A DNA stretch of 64,000 bases, taken from NCBI GenBank assembly GCA_018651745.1, contig JABIDL010000041.1, positions 26,009-90,008 on the forward strand, written 5' to 3'. Position numbers and translations under genes: made by a program. Position 1 is the stretch's first letter; each line of letters opens with the position of its first letter. The stretch comes from Candidatus Neomarinimicrobiota bacterium. Its GTDB lineage: Bacteria > Fidelibacterota > Marinisomatia > Marinisomatales > TCS55. The notes beneath the pieces were generated by a model, which was not told the origin of the DNA, did no database searches, and saw only the letters and a program-made list of their open reading frames with translations. Of the stretch, positions 1 through 8,685 are shown one piece after another.

Positions 1-231
1 TTCCATTTTTTTGATTGATCCTACTGCTTCATTTTTTAAACTCTCTGGGTATGCATTTTCGTTTTCATAATAATGGGTACAAACTTCAGTTGTTATTGTA
101 AACCCTGGGGGAACGGGTATTCCAAGATTGACCATTTCGGCCATATTTGCGCCTTTCCCGCCTAAAAGATTTTTCATATTTGCGGCTCCATCAGCACGCC
201 CTCCGCCAAAAAAATAAACATACTGGTTCAT
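1..231 (-). CDS. ppdK: Pyruvate phosphate dikinase, N-terminal fragment (cut by window edge)
   Basis: The reverse strand from an ATG at 229-231 reads 77 codons to the window edge without a stop. The protein opens with [19 protein letters not shown], followed by the segment [20 protein letters not shown] and then [11 protein letters not shown]. This is the start of the nucleotide-binding domain of pyruvate phosphate dikinase (GGKGA(N)LAEM and VPPGFTI(T/S)TE are family hallmarks). The family interconverts pyruvate, ATP and phosphate with phosphoenolpyruvate, AMP and pyrophosphate in the cytoplasm. PEP synthase shares the fold but differs at the N-terminus. Only the first tenth of the gene is visible. 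It diverges from the peptide importer gene at 340, so the roughly 110 bases between them hold both promoters; I could not identify either with confidence. Confidence 0.9.
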   Translation of the reverse strand, partial: MNQYVYFFGGGRADGAANMKNLLGGKGANMAEMVNLGIPVPPGFTITTEVCTHYYENENAYPESLKNEAVGSIKKME

Positions 232-339
232 ATAAGTATTACCTCATTAAGTTAAATTAGCGTAGAAGTTAACAGGATATCTTTTTGTCTCGCAAGGAAG
301 ATTCCTAACTTTATACGAATATTATAAATTAATGATACC

Positions 340-1893
340 ATGAAAACAAAATTAATTAATTGCCATGCTTTAACTGTTTTTACCACTTGCTTAATACTCT
401 TTACAAATTGTGGTAAAAACAAACGGGACGCTAATTCATTAAACTTAGCTCTTATTACTGATATTCGAGGTTTTGACCCAGCTTTTGCCACAGACATCAG
501 AACAGGTGGAATGATGGCATTGGTTTATGATAACCTTGTTCAATTTGGGGAATCTACTGAATTAATTCCCGGCATAGCACATTCTTGGGACGTAAATGAA
601 AGTGGTCAGAAATACACTTTTTTTCTGAACACAACTGCTAGATTTCATGATAGCACTTTTGTAACATCATCCGATGTAATAGCATCTTTTATGCGTTTAT
701 TATCTCCGGAAATAGGGTCTCCACAATCATGGCTTTTTAATAAGGTAAAAGGTGCAAATAAATATACGAATGGGAACGCACCTTTTGTATCTGGTCTAAA
801 GAATATAAACGATTCTACATTGGTCATTGAGCTTATGGAACCCTTTGCGCCCTTTATTCAATATCTGGCAATGCCATCAGCGTCAATAATTAATATTAAA
901 CACGAAGCAACTATTAAAGAAATCCCATCAGGCAGCGGGCCATGGATAATGAAAAATTGGGAGCGCGACGGATTTATCTCTTACGAACGAAATGAGCATT
1001 ATTGGGGGGTCCTTCCCAAATCTAAAAAATTGTCATTTCGAATTTTATCCGAATCAATGGCTCGAATGGCCGAATTTGAAGCTGGGAATTTAGATATTGT
1101 TAAAATTCCAGATATAGAACTAACACGATGGAAGAAAAAGGCAAACTGGACAGGGCAAGTTGTTGGAAAAGACGAGTTGAGCATTTGGTATATAGGGATG
1201 AATTACATCCGACCTCCATTTAATGATCGACGAGTAAGGTTGGCAATGAATCTAGCTTTGGATAGACAAAAAATAATATCACTACTCTTATCTGGATCCG
1301 GGACGCTAGCCGAAGGCCCTGTCCCCCCACAGCTTATGAGCGCTATACAAAATAATCCGTTTCCTTTTAATCCTGAAAAAGCAATCCGGCTATTAGAATC
1401 TGCGGGATATAAGAATGGATTGAAAACGAAGTTATGGGTTGCGGGCGGCTCAGAAATGTTTCATGTATTGGAAGCATTTCAATCGTATTGGGAAGCCGTT
1501 GGAATTACGGTTGAAATTGTAAATAGCGATTGGAATGTATTTAAAACAGCAGTTCGTCAAGGCACAGTTGATTTATATTATCTTGATTGGTATGCAGATT
1601 ATCCAGATGCAGAGAATTTTTTATATCCTCTTTTTCACAGTCGAGAATCTATGACAAAAAGAAGTCGATACAGCAACCCGGAAGTCGATAAAAATATTGA
1701 AATGATTCAGCGATTAACTCCCGGTGAAAAACGAAGCATCCTAATTGAAGAAACTCATATGATGATTAAAAATGATGCGCCGTGGGTGTTTTTATGGCAC
1801 GGGAAAACCCATACTGCAGTTCAGCCTTGGATTAAAGGCTATGCACCTAAACTTATTTTTAATGCCGAAAGATATTTAACGATTCATCAATAA
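340..1893 (+). CDS. Oligopeptide/dipeptide ABC transporter substrate-binding lipoprotein (SBP family 5)
   Basis: A 517-residue protein with an N-terminal lipoprotein signal: a charged start, a hydrophobic stretch, and a lipobox ending LFTNC, so Cys24 is the likely lipidated residue. The mature part matches the DppA/OppA family (SBP_bac_5): RGFDPAFATD, LVYDNLV, PGIAHSWDVNESGQKYTFFL, FHDSTFVTSSDV and the late segment DLYYLDWYADYPDAENFL are typical. Such proteins capture peptides or related solutes outside the inner membrane and deliver them to the permeases encoded next. Two permeases follow at once, so this is the first gene of an importer operon, but no ATPase gene is linked. No Shine-Dalgarno-like sequence precedes the ATG. 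Substrate cannot be told from sequence; the gamma-glutamyl genes downstream suggest peptides or glutathione-like compounds (inference). Confidence 0.9.
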   Translation: MKTKLINCHALTVFTTCLILFTNCGKNKRDANSLNLALITDIRGFDPAFATDIRTGGMMALVYDNLVQFGESTELIPGIAHSWDVNESGQKYTFFLNTTARFHDSTFVTSSDVIASFMRLLSPEIGSPQSWLFNKVKGANKYTNGNAPFVSGLKNINDSTLVIELMEPFAPFIQYLAMPSASIINIKHEATIKEIPSGSGPWIMKNWERDGFISYERNEHYWGVLPKSKKLSFRILSESMARMAEFEAGNLDIVKIPDIELTRWKKKANWTGQVVGKDELSIWYIGMNYIRPPFNDRRVRLAMNLALDRQKIISLLLSGSGTLAEGPVPPQLMSAIQNNPFPFNPEKAIRLLESAGYKNGLKTKLWVAGGSEMFHVLEAFQSYWEAVGITVEIVNSDWNVFKTAVRQGTVDLYYLDWYADYPDAENFLYPLFHSRESMTKRSRYSNPEVDKNIEMIQRLTPGEKRSILIEETHMMIKNDAPWVFLWHGKTHTAVQPWIKGYAPKLIFNAERYLTIHQ

Positions 1894-1898
1894 AAATT

Positions 1899-2837
1899 AT
1901 GGTTCGGTACATCATCAAGCGAGTTTGGCAATCGATTCCGGTTATCTTGGGCGTCATTATAATCACATTTATATTAATGTATATCATTCCAGGCGATCCC
2001 GTTATTTCGATGGTAGGAGAGCGGTTTGACGAAGCGCGCATACAAGAATTAAGAGAAGATTTACATTTAAACGATCCACTGTGGAAGCAGTTTACAATGT
2101 ATTTGAGCAATGTTGTCCGAGGGGATTTAGGAACATCCTTTATTACAGGAAGGTCAGTGACTTCTGACTTGCTGCAAAAATTTCCAAATACCGCATTGCT
2201 TGCTGCCTCGGCGATGTTTATTGCTGTTCTAATGGGAGTTAGTTTGGGAGTGATATCGTCATTGCGCCCCAATTCCTTATTAGACAGAGGCCTTATGGTT
2301 TTTGCTTTAGCCGGCATATCCACTCCGGTATTCTGGCTAGGATTAATGCTGGCAATGTTTGTGGGAGTATATTTGCAATGGCTTCCACCTACTGGGTTTG
2401 GTGGCATTGAGTATTTAATTCTTCCCGCCATTACCCTTGGTGTTCGATCCGCAGCATATTTGGCGCGAATCACGAGGGCATCAATGCTGGATGTATTGAA
2501 TAAAGATTATATTCGAACGGCTCGTTCAAAACGAGTACCTGAATGGCTTGTTGTAATGAAACACGCTTTCCCAAATGTTTTGATTCCCGTAATAACGGTG
2601 ATAGGAACAGACTTTGGCAGTTATCTTTCCGGCGCTGTTTTGACGGAATCAATTTTTGGTTGGCCCGGTATTGGAAGATTTGCTCTTGAAGCAATTTTAA
2701 AACGGGATTTCCCCGTAATTCAGGGAACCGTTCTCTTTATGGCATTGATGTTTATTACAGCAAATATGCTAGTAGATATTTTATACGGCGTTATAGACCC
2801 TCGAATCAGGATGGAAAGTAATGGTTCCGAAAACTAA
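1899..2837 (+). CDS. Peptide ABC transporter permease, DppB type
   Basis: A 312-residue inner-membrane protein with the DppB/OppB layout: an N-terminal membrane helix (IPVILGVIIITFILMYIIPG), the conserved PGDP segment, a periplasmic loop, then five more hydrophobic stretches with LGTSFITGRSV and PVFWLGLML. The cytoplasmic EAA loop reads DYIRTARSKRVPEWL near residues 200-215; family members usually have AKG here, so the normally conserved glycine is replaced by arginine. The protein forms half of the membrane channel and docks to the ATPase through this loop. It starts 6 bases after the binding-protein gene and overlaps the next permease by 17 bases, consistent with one transcript. The ATPase subunits must be encoded elsewhere. 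Confidence 0.92.
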   Translation: MVRYIIKRVWQSIPVILGVIIITFILMYIIPGDPVISMVGERFDEARIQELREDLHLNDPLWKQFTMYLSNVVRGDLGTSFITGRSVTSDLLQKFPNTALLAASAMFIAVLMGVSLGVISSLRPNSLLDRGLMVFALAGISTPVFWLGLMLAMFVGVYLQWLPPTGFGGIEYLILPAITLGVRSAAYLARITRASMLDVLNKDYIRTARSKRVPEWLVVMKHAFPNVLIPVITVIGTDFGSYLSGAVLTESIFGWPGIGRFALEAILKRDFPVIQGTVLFMALMFITANMLVDILYGVIDPRIRMESNGSEN

Positions 2838-3834
2838 AGGCATGTGGTTATCCGTTTGGCTACGATTGAAATCCAACTCTGCAGCAGTAGTCGGTTTGGC
2901 CCTTGTTGCTTTTATAATGCTTATGGGATTATTTGCACCCATTGTTGCACCTATGAGCCCAACTACACAGATATTAGAATATAGAAATGTTCCGCCGGGG
3001 TTTAGCGGCCACATAATTCGTTTTCGATATGCACCTTCTTTGCCGGAACAAGTAGAAGCCGTTTCCTCCCTAAAAAGATCGGGGAATAAAATTGAATACA
3101 CAGATCTCGCTGGGCGGAAAAAGACAATCCTTAATTCGCAAATTACATTTGAGGACGATGTTTTTTTCCTGTTGGGTGCGGATCATTTTGGAAGAGATAT
3201 TTTTTCTCGACTTGTGTATGGTGCCAGGATATCATTAATTGTAGGATTTAGTGCCAGTTCAATTTCCATGTTGATTGGTGTTTTTTTAGGAGCATGGGCA
3301 GGGTACCGCGAAGGATTTATTTCTAAAATCATTATGAGGTTTACAGACATAATGTTTGGTTTTCCTACTTTGTTATTTTTAATTGGAATAACCGCTGCAT
3401 TTGACCCCAGTCTTACTGTAGTATTTATTGCAATTGGTTTGGTTTCTTGGCCCGGTATGTGCAGGTTGATGAGGGGACAAGTTCTCAAAATAAAAGAAGA
3501 ACAATTTGTTTATGCAGCGCAAACGCTTGGCTATTCCACCCAAAGAATTTTATGGAAACATATTTTACCAAATTGTATTGCACCGATTTTGGTGACATAT
3601 ACTTTAGGAATTGCAGGCGCAATAATGGCTGAAGCAAGTTTGTCTTTTCTTGGTTTAGGCGCTCAGCCACCTACACCCAGCTGGGGGTCAATGATAAACA
3701 ATGGAAAAGATTTTATGCGAATAGCACCGTGGATTTCATTGAGTCCTGGAATTGCCATTGCTATGACGGTTATGGGCTTTAATTTTCTTGGCGATGGATT
3801 GCGCGATGCGCTCGATCCAACAATGAAAGAATAA
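2821..3834 (+). CDS. Peptide ABC transporter permease, DppC type
   Basis: A 337-residue permease partner of the preceding gene, with the DppC hallmark FLLGADHFGRDIFSRLVYGA, the EAA loop FVYAAQTLGYSTQRILWKH, and EASLSFLGLGAQPPTPSWG near the end. The first helix (residues about 20-40) is followed by a periplasmic loop of about 70 residues, longer than in typical DppC, before the LGADHFGRD segment. The ATG lies inside the end of the upstream permease gene (17-base overlap), suggesting coupled translation. The next gene follows after 5 bases. Heterodimer with the DppB-type protein is expected from family knowledge. Confidence 0.92.
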   Translation: MVPKTKGMWLSVWLRLKSNSAAVVGLALVAFIMLMGLFAPIVAPMSPTTQILEYRNVPPGFSGHIIRFRYAPSLPEQVEAVSSLKRSGNKIEYTDLAGRKKTILNSQITFEDDVFFLLGADHFGRDIFSRLVYGARISLIVGFSASSISMLIGVFLGAWAGYREGFISKIIMRFTDIMFGFPTLLFLIGITAAFDPSLTVVFIAIGLVSWPGMCRLMRGQVLKIKEEQFVYAAQTLGYSTQRILWKHILPNCIAPILVTYTLGIAGAIMAEASLSFLGLGAQPPTPSWGSMINNGKDFMRIAPWISLSPGIAIAMTVMGFNFLGDGLRDALDPTMKE

Positions 3835-3839
3835 ATGTT

Positions 3840-5141
3840 GTGACTATAAATAATCATATAAAAAAATACATTCTTTCCAATCTTGTTGAAGAGAAATCAA
3901 GAAAAATTGGTATTGAGTTGGAATGCATTTTTTATGATGGAAATTTGAATAGAATTCCGGTAAACCCATGTAATCAGTTTTCAGCAACAGATTTGTTGAA
4001 CGCAATACAACACACTGAAATTATTAATAGAAAAGGTGTTACAACATCACTTGAGCCTGGCGGACAAATTGAATGGGGCTCTACGCCGTTTATCAACCTC
4101 CACGATATTCATGATCAACTAGAAATGTTTATGGAAACCCTTTTGAAAGTAGCCTCGCATCATGGACTTTTTCTCGCCGATTATGCGATGGACCCTCTTT
4201 ACAATCCAACCGAAGTTGAATTAATTGACTTTAAAAAATATCATCTAATGCATGATCGGTTTATGTTAATCGGTCAACATGGCCAATGGATGATGCGGTG
4301 TTCAAACAGTGTCCAAGTTAACATCGATTTGACATCAGAAACTGATGCTGAAGAAATGGCATTTATAGTAGATTGTATTACTCCAATTATATCACTTTTA
4401 TTTTCAAACAGCCCGTTTGCAGCAGGGGAAATATCGGGGGATAAAAACCTAAGATATTGCATTTGGAATGAAACCGATCCTGTAAGGACAGGGTTTTTAT
4501 TAGACCACGGAATAGCTGAACCCAAAAATCTACTCAATGATTTATGCGAATATATAACAACGGTTCCTTCTATCTTTTCCTTAGATAAAGAAAATCATTA
4601 TGAAGCATTTGATGGAACATTGGGCGATCGGTTAGAAGGGCTTGAAGCGTCTGGAGAATTAAAACAGAGTGATATTCTTACAGCTTTACACCAGATATTT
4701 ACCCACGTTCGTTTCAAAAATGTAATTGAAGTTAGAGGAATGGATAGACCTCCAAGAGGATATGAAATGGCCCCGGTAGCATTGTGGACGGGAATACTTA
4801 TGGTGAGTGAAACCAGAAAAGAAATTATGGAAATATTAGAAAAGTGGTCGGTTAACGACAGAAAAACTTTGAGGAAAACAGTAGAAAAAATAGACATAAC
4901 TCAATTAGGGCCAAATGGCAAAACTTTAGAAGACTGGATTCGCACTTTTTGTAAACTCGCTATTACCGGTTTAAAAATTCGATCAGAACAATTTAAATGG
5001 GACAATGAAGATAAGTACTTGAAACCCTATTTAAATCTCATTGATTCGAATGGAATTTTATCGCAATCAATTCAGGAAGAATTTCGAAAGACCGATGCTT
5101 CATTGCGCACATTTATTATAAACAGGATAACAAATGAATAA
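3840..5141 (+). CDS. Glutamate-cysteine ligase family 2 (GCS2) enzyme
   Basis: A 433-residue protein of the GCS2 family, which includes plant and alphaproteobacterial glutamate-cysteine ligases and the actinobacterial EgtA. Visible hallmarks are KIGIELECIFYD near residue 22, the substrate-loop motif TTSLEPGGQIEWGS, HDRFMLIGQHGQWMMRCSNS and VQVNIDLTSE in the core, and EVRGMDRPPRG in the C-terminal half. Family reaction: ATP-dependent coupling of the gamma-carboxyl of glutamate to cysteine or another amine, in the cytoplasm. The start is GTG at 3840; the nearby ATG at 3835 runs into a stop after two codons. It sits between the peptide permeases and a gamma-glutamyl hydrolase it overlaps by 8 bases. 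No glutathione synthetase is present in the window, so the product may be gamma-glutamylcysteine or another gamma-glutamyl amide. Confidence 0.85.
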   Translation: MTINNHIKKYILSNLVEEKSRKIGIELECIFYDGNLNRIPVNPCNQFSATDLLNAIQHTEIINRKGVTTSLEPGGQIEWGSTPFINLHDIHDQLEMFMETLLKVASHHGLFLADYAMDPLYNPTEVELIDFKKYHLMHDRFMLIGQHGQWMMRCSNSVQVNIDLTSETDAEEMAFIVDCITPIISLLFSNSPFAAGEISGDKNLRYCIWNETDPVRTGFLLDHGIAEPKNLLNDLCEYITTVPSIFSLDKENHYEAFDGTLGDRLEGLEASGELKQSDILTALHQIFTHVRFKNVIEVRGMDRPPRGYEMAPVALWTGILMVSETRKEIMEILEKWSVNDRKTLRKTVEKIDITQLGPNGKTLEDWIRTFCKLAITGLKIRSEQFKWDNEDKYLKPYLNLIDSNGILSQSIQEEFRKTDASLRTFIINRITNE

Positions 5142-5862
5142 ACCGTTGGTTGGAATAAATCCATATTATTATGAATGGGATGATGCACTTTGGAACGGTA
5201 CAAAAGATCGGTATTATAATGCGGTCTGGCATGGCGAGGGAATACCCTTTACAGTTCATTATCCTGATGACAATGAAGGTGTCAATAATATTGCGGATAC
5301 AATTGACGGGCTTATAATGGTTGGCGGTCCGGATATCCCAAATGATTTATATAACGGCAAGCATCCGGAACTTTTGGATAAAGATATTCTTCATCCTACG
5401 CGAGAAGCATTTGATAGAGCACTTTGTTGCGCGATGAGAAAACGAAAAAAACCAATTTTAGCTATTTGCTTAGGCATGCAACAGATAAATGTTATTTCTG
5501 GTGGGACATTATATGAGGATTTAAATGTGCAATTTAAAAATCCAGCATCTCATGGAGAATTTAAAGGAAATGTCGCCTATCACTCAGTTACTATTAATGA
5601 GAGTAGTTTACTTTATCAGATTATTGGGAATAAAACTATTGAAGTTGCATCCACGCACCACCAGGGGATTAGGACACTCGGCAAAGGATTAAAAAGTGTT
5701 GCAACGGCACCTGACGGACTTATTGAGGCGATTGAGGACAAAGAACGACCCGAGGCGTTTATTGCAGTCCAATGGCATCCTGAGCTAATGCCGGGGAATC
5801 CCGATCAATTAAAATTGTTTAAATGGCTTTCAGAGGAAGCTAGCAACAGAAAAGAATCCTAA
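5134..5862 (+). CDS. Class C26 gamma-glutamyl hydrolase / glutamine amidotransferase-like protein (PuuD-like)
   Basis: A 242-residue single-domain class I amidotransferase. The nucleophile elbow reads AICLGMQQIN (Cys112), and the catalytic His-Glu pair lies in QWHPE (His215, Glu217). GLIMVGGPDIPNDLY is the oxyanion-strand segment typical of the PuuD/peptidase C26 group, which cleaves gamma-glutamyl amides such as gamma-glutamyl-GABA, and THHQGIRTLGKGL is another group feature. It overlaps the upstream GCS2 gene by 8 bases and meets the gamma-glutamyltransferase gene tail to tail with a 4-base overlap of stop codons. A synthase and two gamma-glutamyl-bond-breaking enzymes side by side point to turnover of a gamma-glutamyl compound. 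The exact substrate is unknown. Confidence 0.88.
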   Translation: MNKPLVGINPYYYEWDDALWNGTKDRYYNAVWHGEGIPFTVHYPDDNEGVNNIADTIDGLIMVGGPDIPNDLYNGKHPELLDKDILHPTREAFDRALCCAMRKRKKPILAICLGMQQINVISGGTLYEDLNVQFKNPASHGEFKGNVAYHSVTINESSLLYQIIGNKTIEVASTHHQGIRTLGKGLKSVATAPDGLIEAIEDKERPEAFIAVQWHPELMPGNPDQLKLFKWLSEEASNRKES

Positions 5863-7364
5863 CAGACTATTCCCACACCGCCCCTGCGCTGATCGCCAAC
5901 CGCCGCATCATTTGTTACAGCATTTACCCCTCCAAAAAACATATTTTGATTGTTCCATTTTATAATGTCCACTTCTTCTGGAATTTTGTTTTGAAAATCT
6001 AGTTTTATTCCTGGCTCACAATGGAGGCTAGACCCCTCCAAATGAATTCGAGGATGAGCTATAGAAGTTTCAATATCTTTATTATTTTGAAAATAATTAA
6101 TGATGACTTGCGATATTGCAGAACGAATTCTATTACTGCCTCCACTTCCAAGAATAAGTTCAGGACCCGCATCACTAGCAACAATTGTAGGAGCAATCAT
6201 ACTTGGGATTCTGACTTGCTTTTCCCAAAGATGAAATCCATCGGGGTTTAAGTCTTCTTCTCCCAACATATTATTTAACACGACTCCCATCCCAGGGATA
6301 CTATATCCACTGCCTTCACCATTTGTGGTGGTGATGCTAACGGCATTTCCCTCTTTGTCCAAAATACTTACTTGGGTAGTATCACCCCTACCGCTTGGAT
6401 TGGTTTTCTTAAACACCCATTCCTGGTTTTCAATTTTTGATTTAAATGTGTTAATATTATTTTTTGAAAGAATATTATAAGATTCTTTTTTATAATGATG
6501 CCGAGCTTGATGGGTGATGTTCATTGCTAGGGCAATATTCTCAGGCGAAGGGGATAGTTTGCTCTCATTAAGAATAGCCAAAAAGAATCCAATAAGTGTT
6601 CCCCCCGTTGATGGTGCAGGATTTGAATAAATTGTTTTTCCATGATATTGGGATTTTACAGGATGCCTTCGATATACTTGATATTGTTGCAACGCTCGCT
6701 CATCTAAAAAACCGCCCGATTTAGATTGCGAGAGAATAAGGTTAGATCCTATTCCGCTGTAAAAGTAATCGGGCCCTTCTTTTATCAAGATTTCTAAAAA
6801 ATCACCAAAATCAGGATTTTTAAGAATATCCCCTTCGCCGATTAACGTTCCATCTGATTTAGTTAATATTTGTTCATCTAATTGATTATAGGTAAGAATT
6901 GGCTCAAGTAATTTTATTACATATGCTTGACATTTGTTTAAACGAATTCCGAATCGTGCGGCCCGAATAGCAGGTTCCATTACTTGTTCAATCGGCAAAA
7001 TGCCCAATTCTTTATGAATCTGGAATAATCCCTTTATACATCCGGGCACAGCAATAGACCCCTTCCCAATATGAAACAGCTGCTTAGTTGTACCAAAATT
7101 AACCACGGTTTCAAAAAATTCGATATTCCTGTTTTTGTCCGTTTTTGGTGCATCTACAAAAAAATCGTATACGATGGGTTTTTTATTTTTTGGCCAAGCC
7201 AAACAGGCTCCACCGCCCCCTGCACTTGTGAGTGCATATTCAGATGTCATAGATGTTAAAACTGCTGCTACAGCAGCATCGAAGGCATTACCTCCAGACT
7301 CTAAAATATGTTGCCCAGCTTCTGCGGTGTGTTTTTCTCCTGCGGCTATCAATCCGTATTTCAT
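5859..7364 (-). CDS. ggt: Gamma-glutamyltransferase
   Basis: A 501-residue protein of the gamma-glutamyltranspeptidase family, normally an autoprocessed Ntn-hydrolase. N-terminal AEAGQHILESGGNAFDAAVA and the processing region GRGDTTQVSILDKEGNAVS are clear; the first Thr of that DTT (Thr329) should be the nucleophile freed by self-cleavage. GSGYSIPGMGVVLNN and ILGSGGSNRIRSA follow as in the family. I chose the ATG at 7362-7364; a TTG 13 codons upstream would add a short hydrophobic start, but no convincing signal peptide results, so the enzyme may be cytoplasmic. Family reaction: hydrolysis or transfer of gamma-glutamyl groups, for example from glutathione. It is convergent with the C26 gene and divergent from the DUF2231 gene. 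Confidence 0.92.
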   Translation of the reverse strand: MKYGLIAAGEKHTAEAGQHILESGGNAFDAAVAAVLTSMTSEYALTSAGGGGACLAWPKNKKPIVYDFFVDAPKTDKNRNIEFFETVVNFGTTKQLFHIGKGSIAVPGCIKGLFQIHKELGILPIEQVMEPAIRAARFGIRLNKCQAYVIKLLEPILTYNQLDEQILTKSDGTLIGEGDILKNPDFGDFLEILIKEGPDYFYSGIGSNLILSQSKSGGFLDERALQQYQVYRRHPVKSQYHGKTIYSNPAPSTGGTLIGFFLAILNESKLSPSPENIALAMNITHQARHHYKKESYNILSKNNINTFKSKIENQEWVFKKTNPSGRGDTTQVSILDKEGNAVSITTTNGEGSGYSIPGMGVVLNNMLGEEDLNPDGFHLWEKQVRIPSMIAPTIVASDAGPELILGSGGSNRIRSAISQVIINYFQNNKDIETSIAHPRIHLEGSSLHCEPGIKLDFQNKIPEEVDIIKWNNQNMFFGGVNAVTNDAAVGDQRRGGVGIVC

Positions 7365-7525
7365 AATACTAAATAAACTAAATGTCGTCACAACACAAAA
7401 CAAGGCTGTATTAATGTAATAGAATGAGTAAGTTTATTTATGGCGACAAGTTTTTTAGCTAATTTTAGTTTAAAACAAACTGGTGTTTTTTCAGACCAAT
7501 TGTTACATCCGAATATGTGTTATCA

Positions 7526-7933
7526 ATGACAATTAACGATATCCACCCAATGGTGATTCATTTTCCTATTGCTCTCCTAACAATGTCCGTTTTATTTGAT
7601 GCTGCTGGAACATTGTTTAGAAATTATTCTTTAACAAATGCTGGCGAATGGAATTTAAATATTGGCTTGTTGTTTGCAATTGTCGGAATTATTACCGGGA
7701 ATATATCAGATGGTGTAATTGGCCACATGAACAACACTTCTGGCACATTGTCAACCCATGGTTCGATACAAATAATTGTATCACTCGGGTTTGCCGGGCT
7801 CTGGATTTGGCGAAAAAAAATGGGTTCAAATTTTCTCAAATTGGGTAAACCCTATTTAATAATTGGGTTTTTGTTTGTGAGCTTATTATTCTATGGATCC
7901 CACCTTGGCATATTGCTTTCAGGAAAAATATAA
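7526..7933 (+). CDS. DUF2231-type small membrane protein
   Basis: A 135-residue membrane protein with about four hydrophobic segments. The N-terminal motif DIHPMVIHFPIALL matches the DUF2231 family, whose conserved histidines suggest a possible cofactor or metal site; further histidines lie at GHMNN, STHGS and GSHLG. I placed the start at ATG 7526; an in-frame GTG three codons earlier is also possible. It precedes sdhC by about 80 bases on the same strand, so it may be co-transcribed with succinate dehydrogenase. The function of the family is not established; a role in membrane redox chemistry would be inference from histidines and context only. Confidence 0.75.
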   Translation: MTINDIHPMVIHFPIALLTMSVLFDAAGTLFRNYSLTNAGEWNLNIGLLFAIVGIITGNISDGVIGHMNNTSGTLSTHGSIQIIVSLGFAGLWIWRKKMGSNFLKLGKPYLIIGFLFVSLLFYGSHLGILLSGKI

Positions 7934-8013
7934 TAATGAGCAAATCCATTTAATAAATTAGTGAAAACTACCTAATTTCAAGCACCGCGATTTGGCTAAA
8001 TTTGACCTCAACA

Positions 8014-8685
8014 ATGAAATCCGCTCAAACATATATCAATTCATCCATAGGGAAAAAGTTGGTTATGGCAATTACAGGATCTCTACTTTGCCTCTATCTT
8101 TTAATACATTTTGGTAACAACCTTACTTTACTTGCAGGTCCCGGAACTTTTAACCATCTTGTTGGCAATCTTGAAAGTATAAAACCTTTTGTTAGAGTCA
8201 TCGAAGTTATTTTATTGAGCATTTTTTTAATGCACATTTTCAGAGGATCTCAACTATCTTTGGATTCTCGCAGAGCGAAACCTATCAGATATCAGATAGA
8301 CGCTTCCGGAGAAAATAGTTCGATATTTTCTCGTACGATGGGTATTTCGGGGAGCATCATTTTTATTTTTCTTGTAACCCATTTATCTACTTTCTGGTAC
8401 AGATTTCAAATTGCTAAAGATCATGAAGCCTACTACGATATTGTTGTTAATGGTCCTGTTGGCTTTTCGAATATTTTTATTACCATTTTATACTTATTAG
8501 CTATGGTTTTATTAGGATTCCATTTAAGGCACGGATTTCAATCTGCAATTCAAACGTTCGGAATGAAGCAGACTAGAATTGGGAAATTTATTGAGCGCGT
8601 TGGTTTCCTTTTTTGGTTTGTGATTCCTTTAGGCTTTTTTGGGATTGCTTTTTGGTTTGGCATCTTGGGTGGAGGTCAAGTATGA
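8014..8685 (+). CDS. sdhC: Succinate dehydrogenase cytochrome b subunit
   Basis: A 223-residue membrane protein with five hydrophobic segments, beginning [21 protein letters not shown], typical of the single-subunit di-heme cytochrome b (b558) anchors of Bacteroidetes and Bacillus-type complexes. Candidate heme-ligand histidines are in [22 protein letters not shown] and GFHLRHGFQ. It passes electrons between the iron-sulfur subunit and menaquinone in the inner membrane. The ATG at 8014 is preferred over a TTG at 8002. Its stop overlaps the sdhA start (ATGA), so the three sdh genes form one unit. The order C-A-B with no sdhD is characteristic of this complex type. Confidence 0.92.
   Translation: MKSAQTYINSSIGKKLVMAITGSLLCLYLLIHFGNNLTLLAGPGTFNHLVGNLESIKPFVRVIEVILLSIFLMHIFRGSQLSLDSRRAKPIRYQIDASGENSSIFSRTMGISGSIIFIFLVTHLSTFWYRFQIAKDHEAYYDIVVNGPVGFSNIFITILYLLAMVLLGFHLRHGFQSAIQTFGMKQTRIGKFIERVGFLFWFVIPLGFFGIAFWFGILGGGQV
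8671..8675 (+). promoter_or_regulatory. Shine-Dalgarno site that fixes the sdhA start
   Basis: GGAGG lies 6 bases before the ATG at 8682. The reading frame is open upstream to 8613, but that stretch is the other-frame reading of sdhC; the strong ribosome site and the FAD-domain alignment both support 8682. Confidence 0.8.

Noticed and set aside
1859..2473. Minus-strand open frame of 204 codons opposite the permease gene
   Set aside because: It lies wholly across the clear dppB-type gene, has no family resemblance, and its codon pattern fits an antisense shadow.
8613..8681. N-terminal extension of sdhA from 8613
   Set aside because: It is the other-frame reading of the sdhC end; the GGAGG site and the flavin domain fix the start at 8682.
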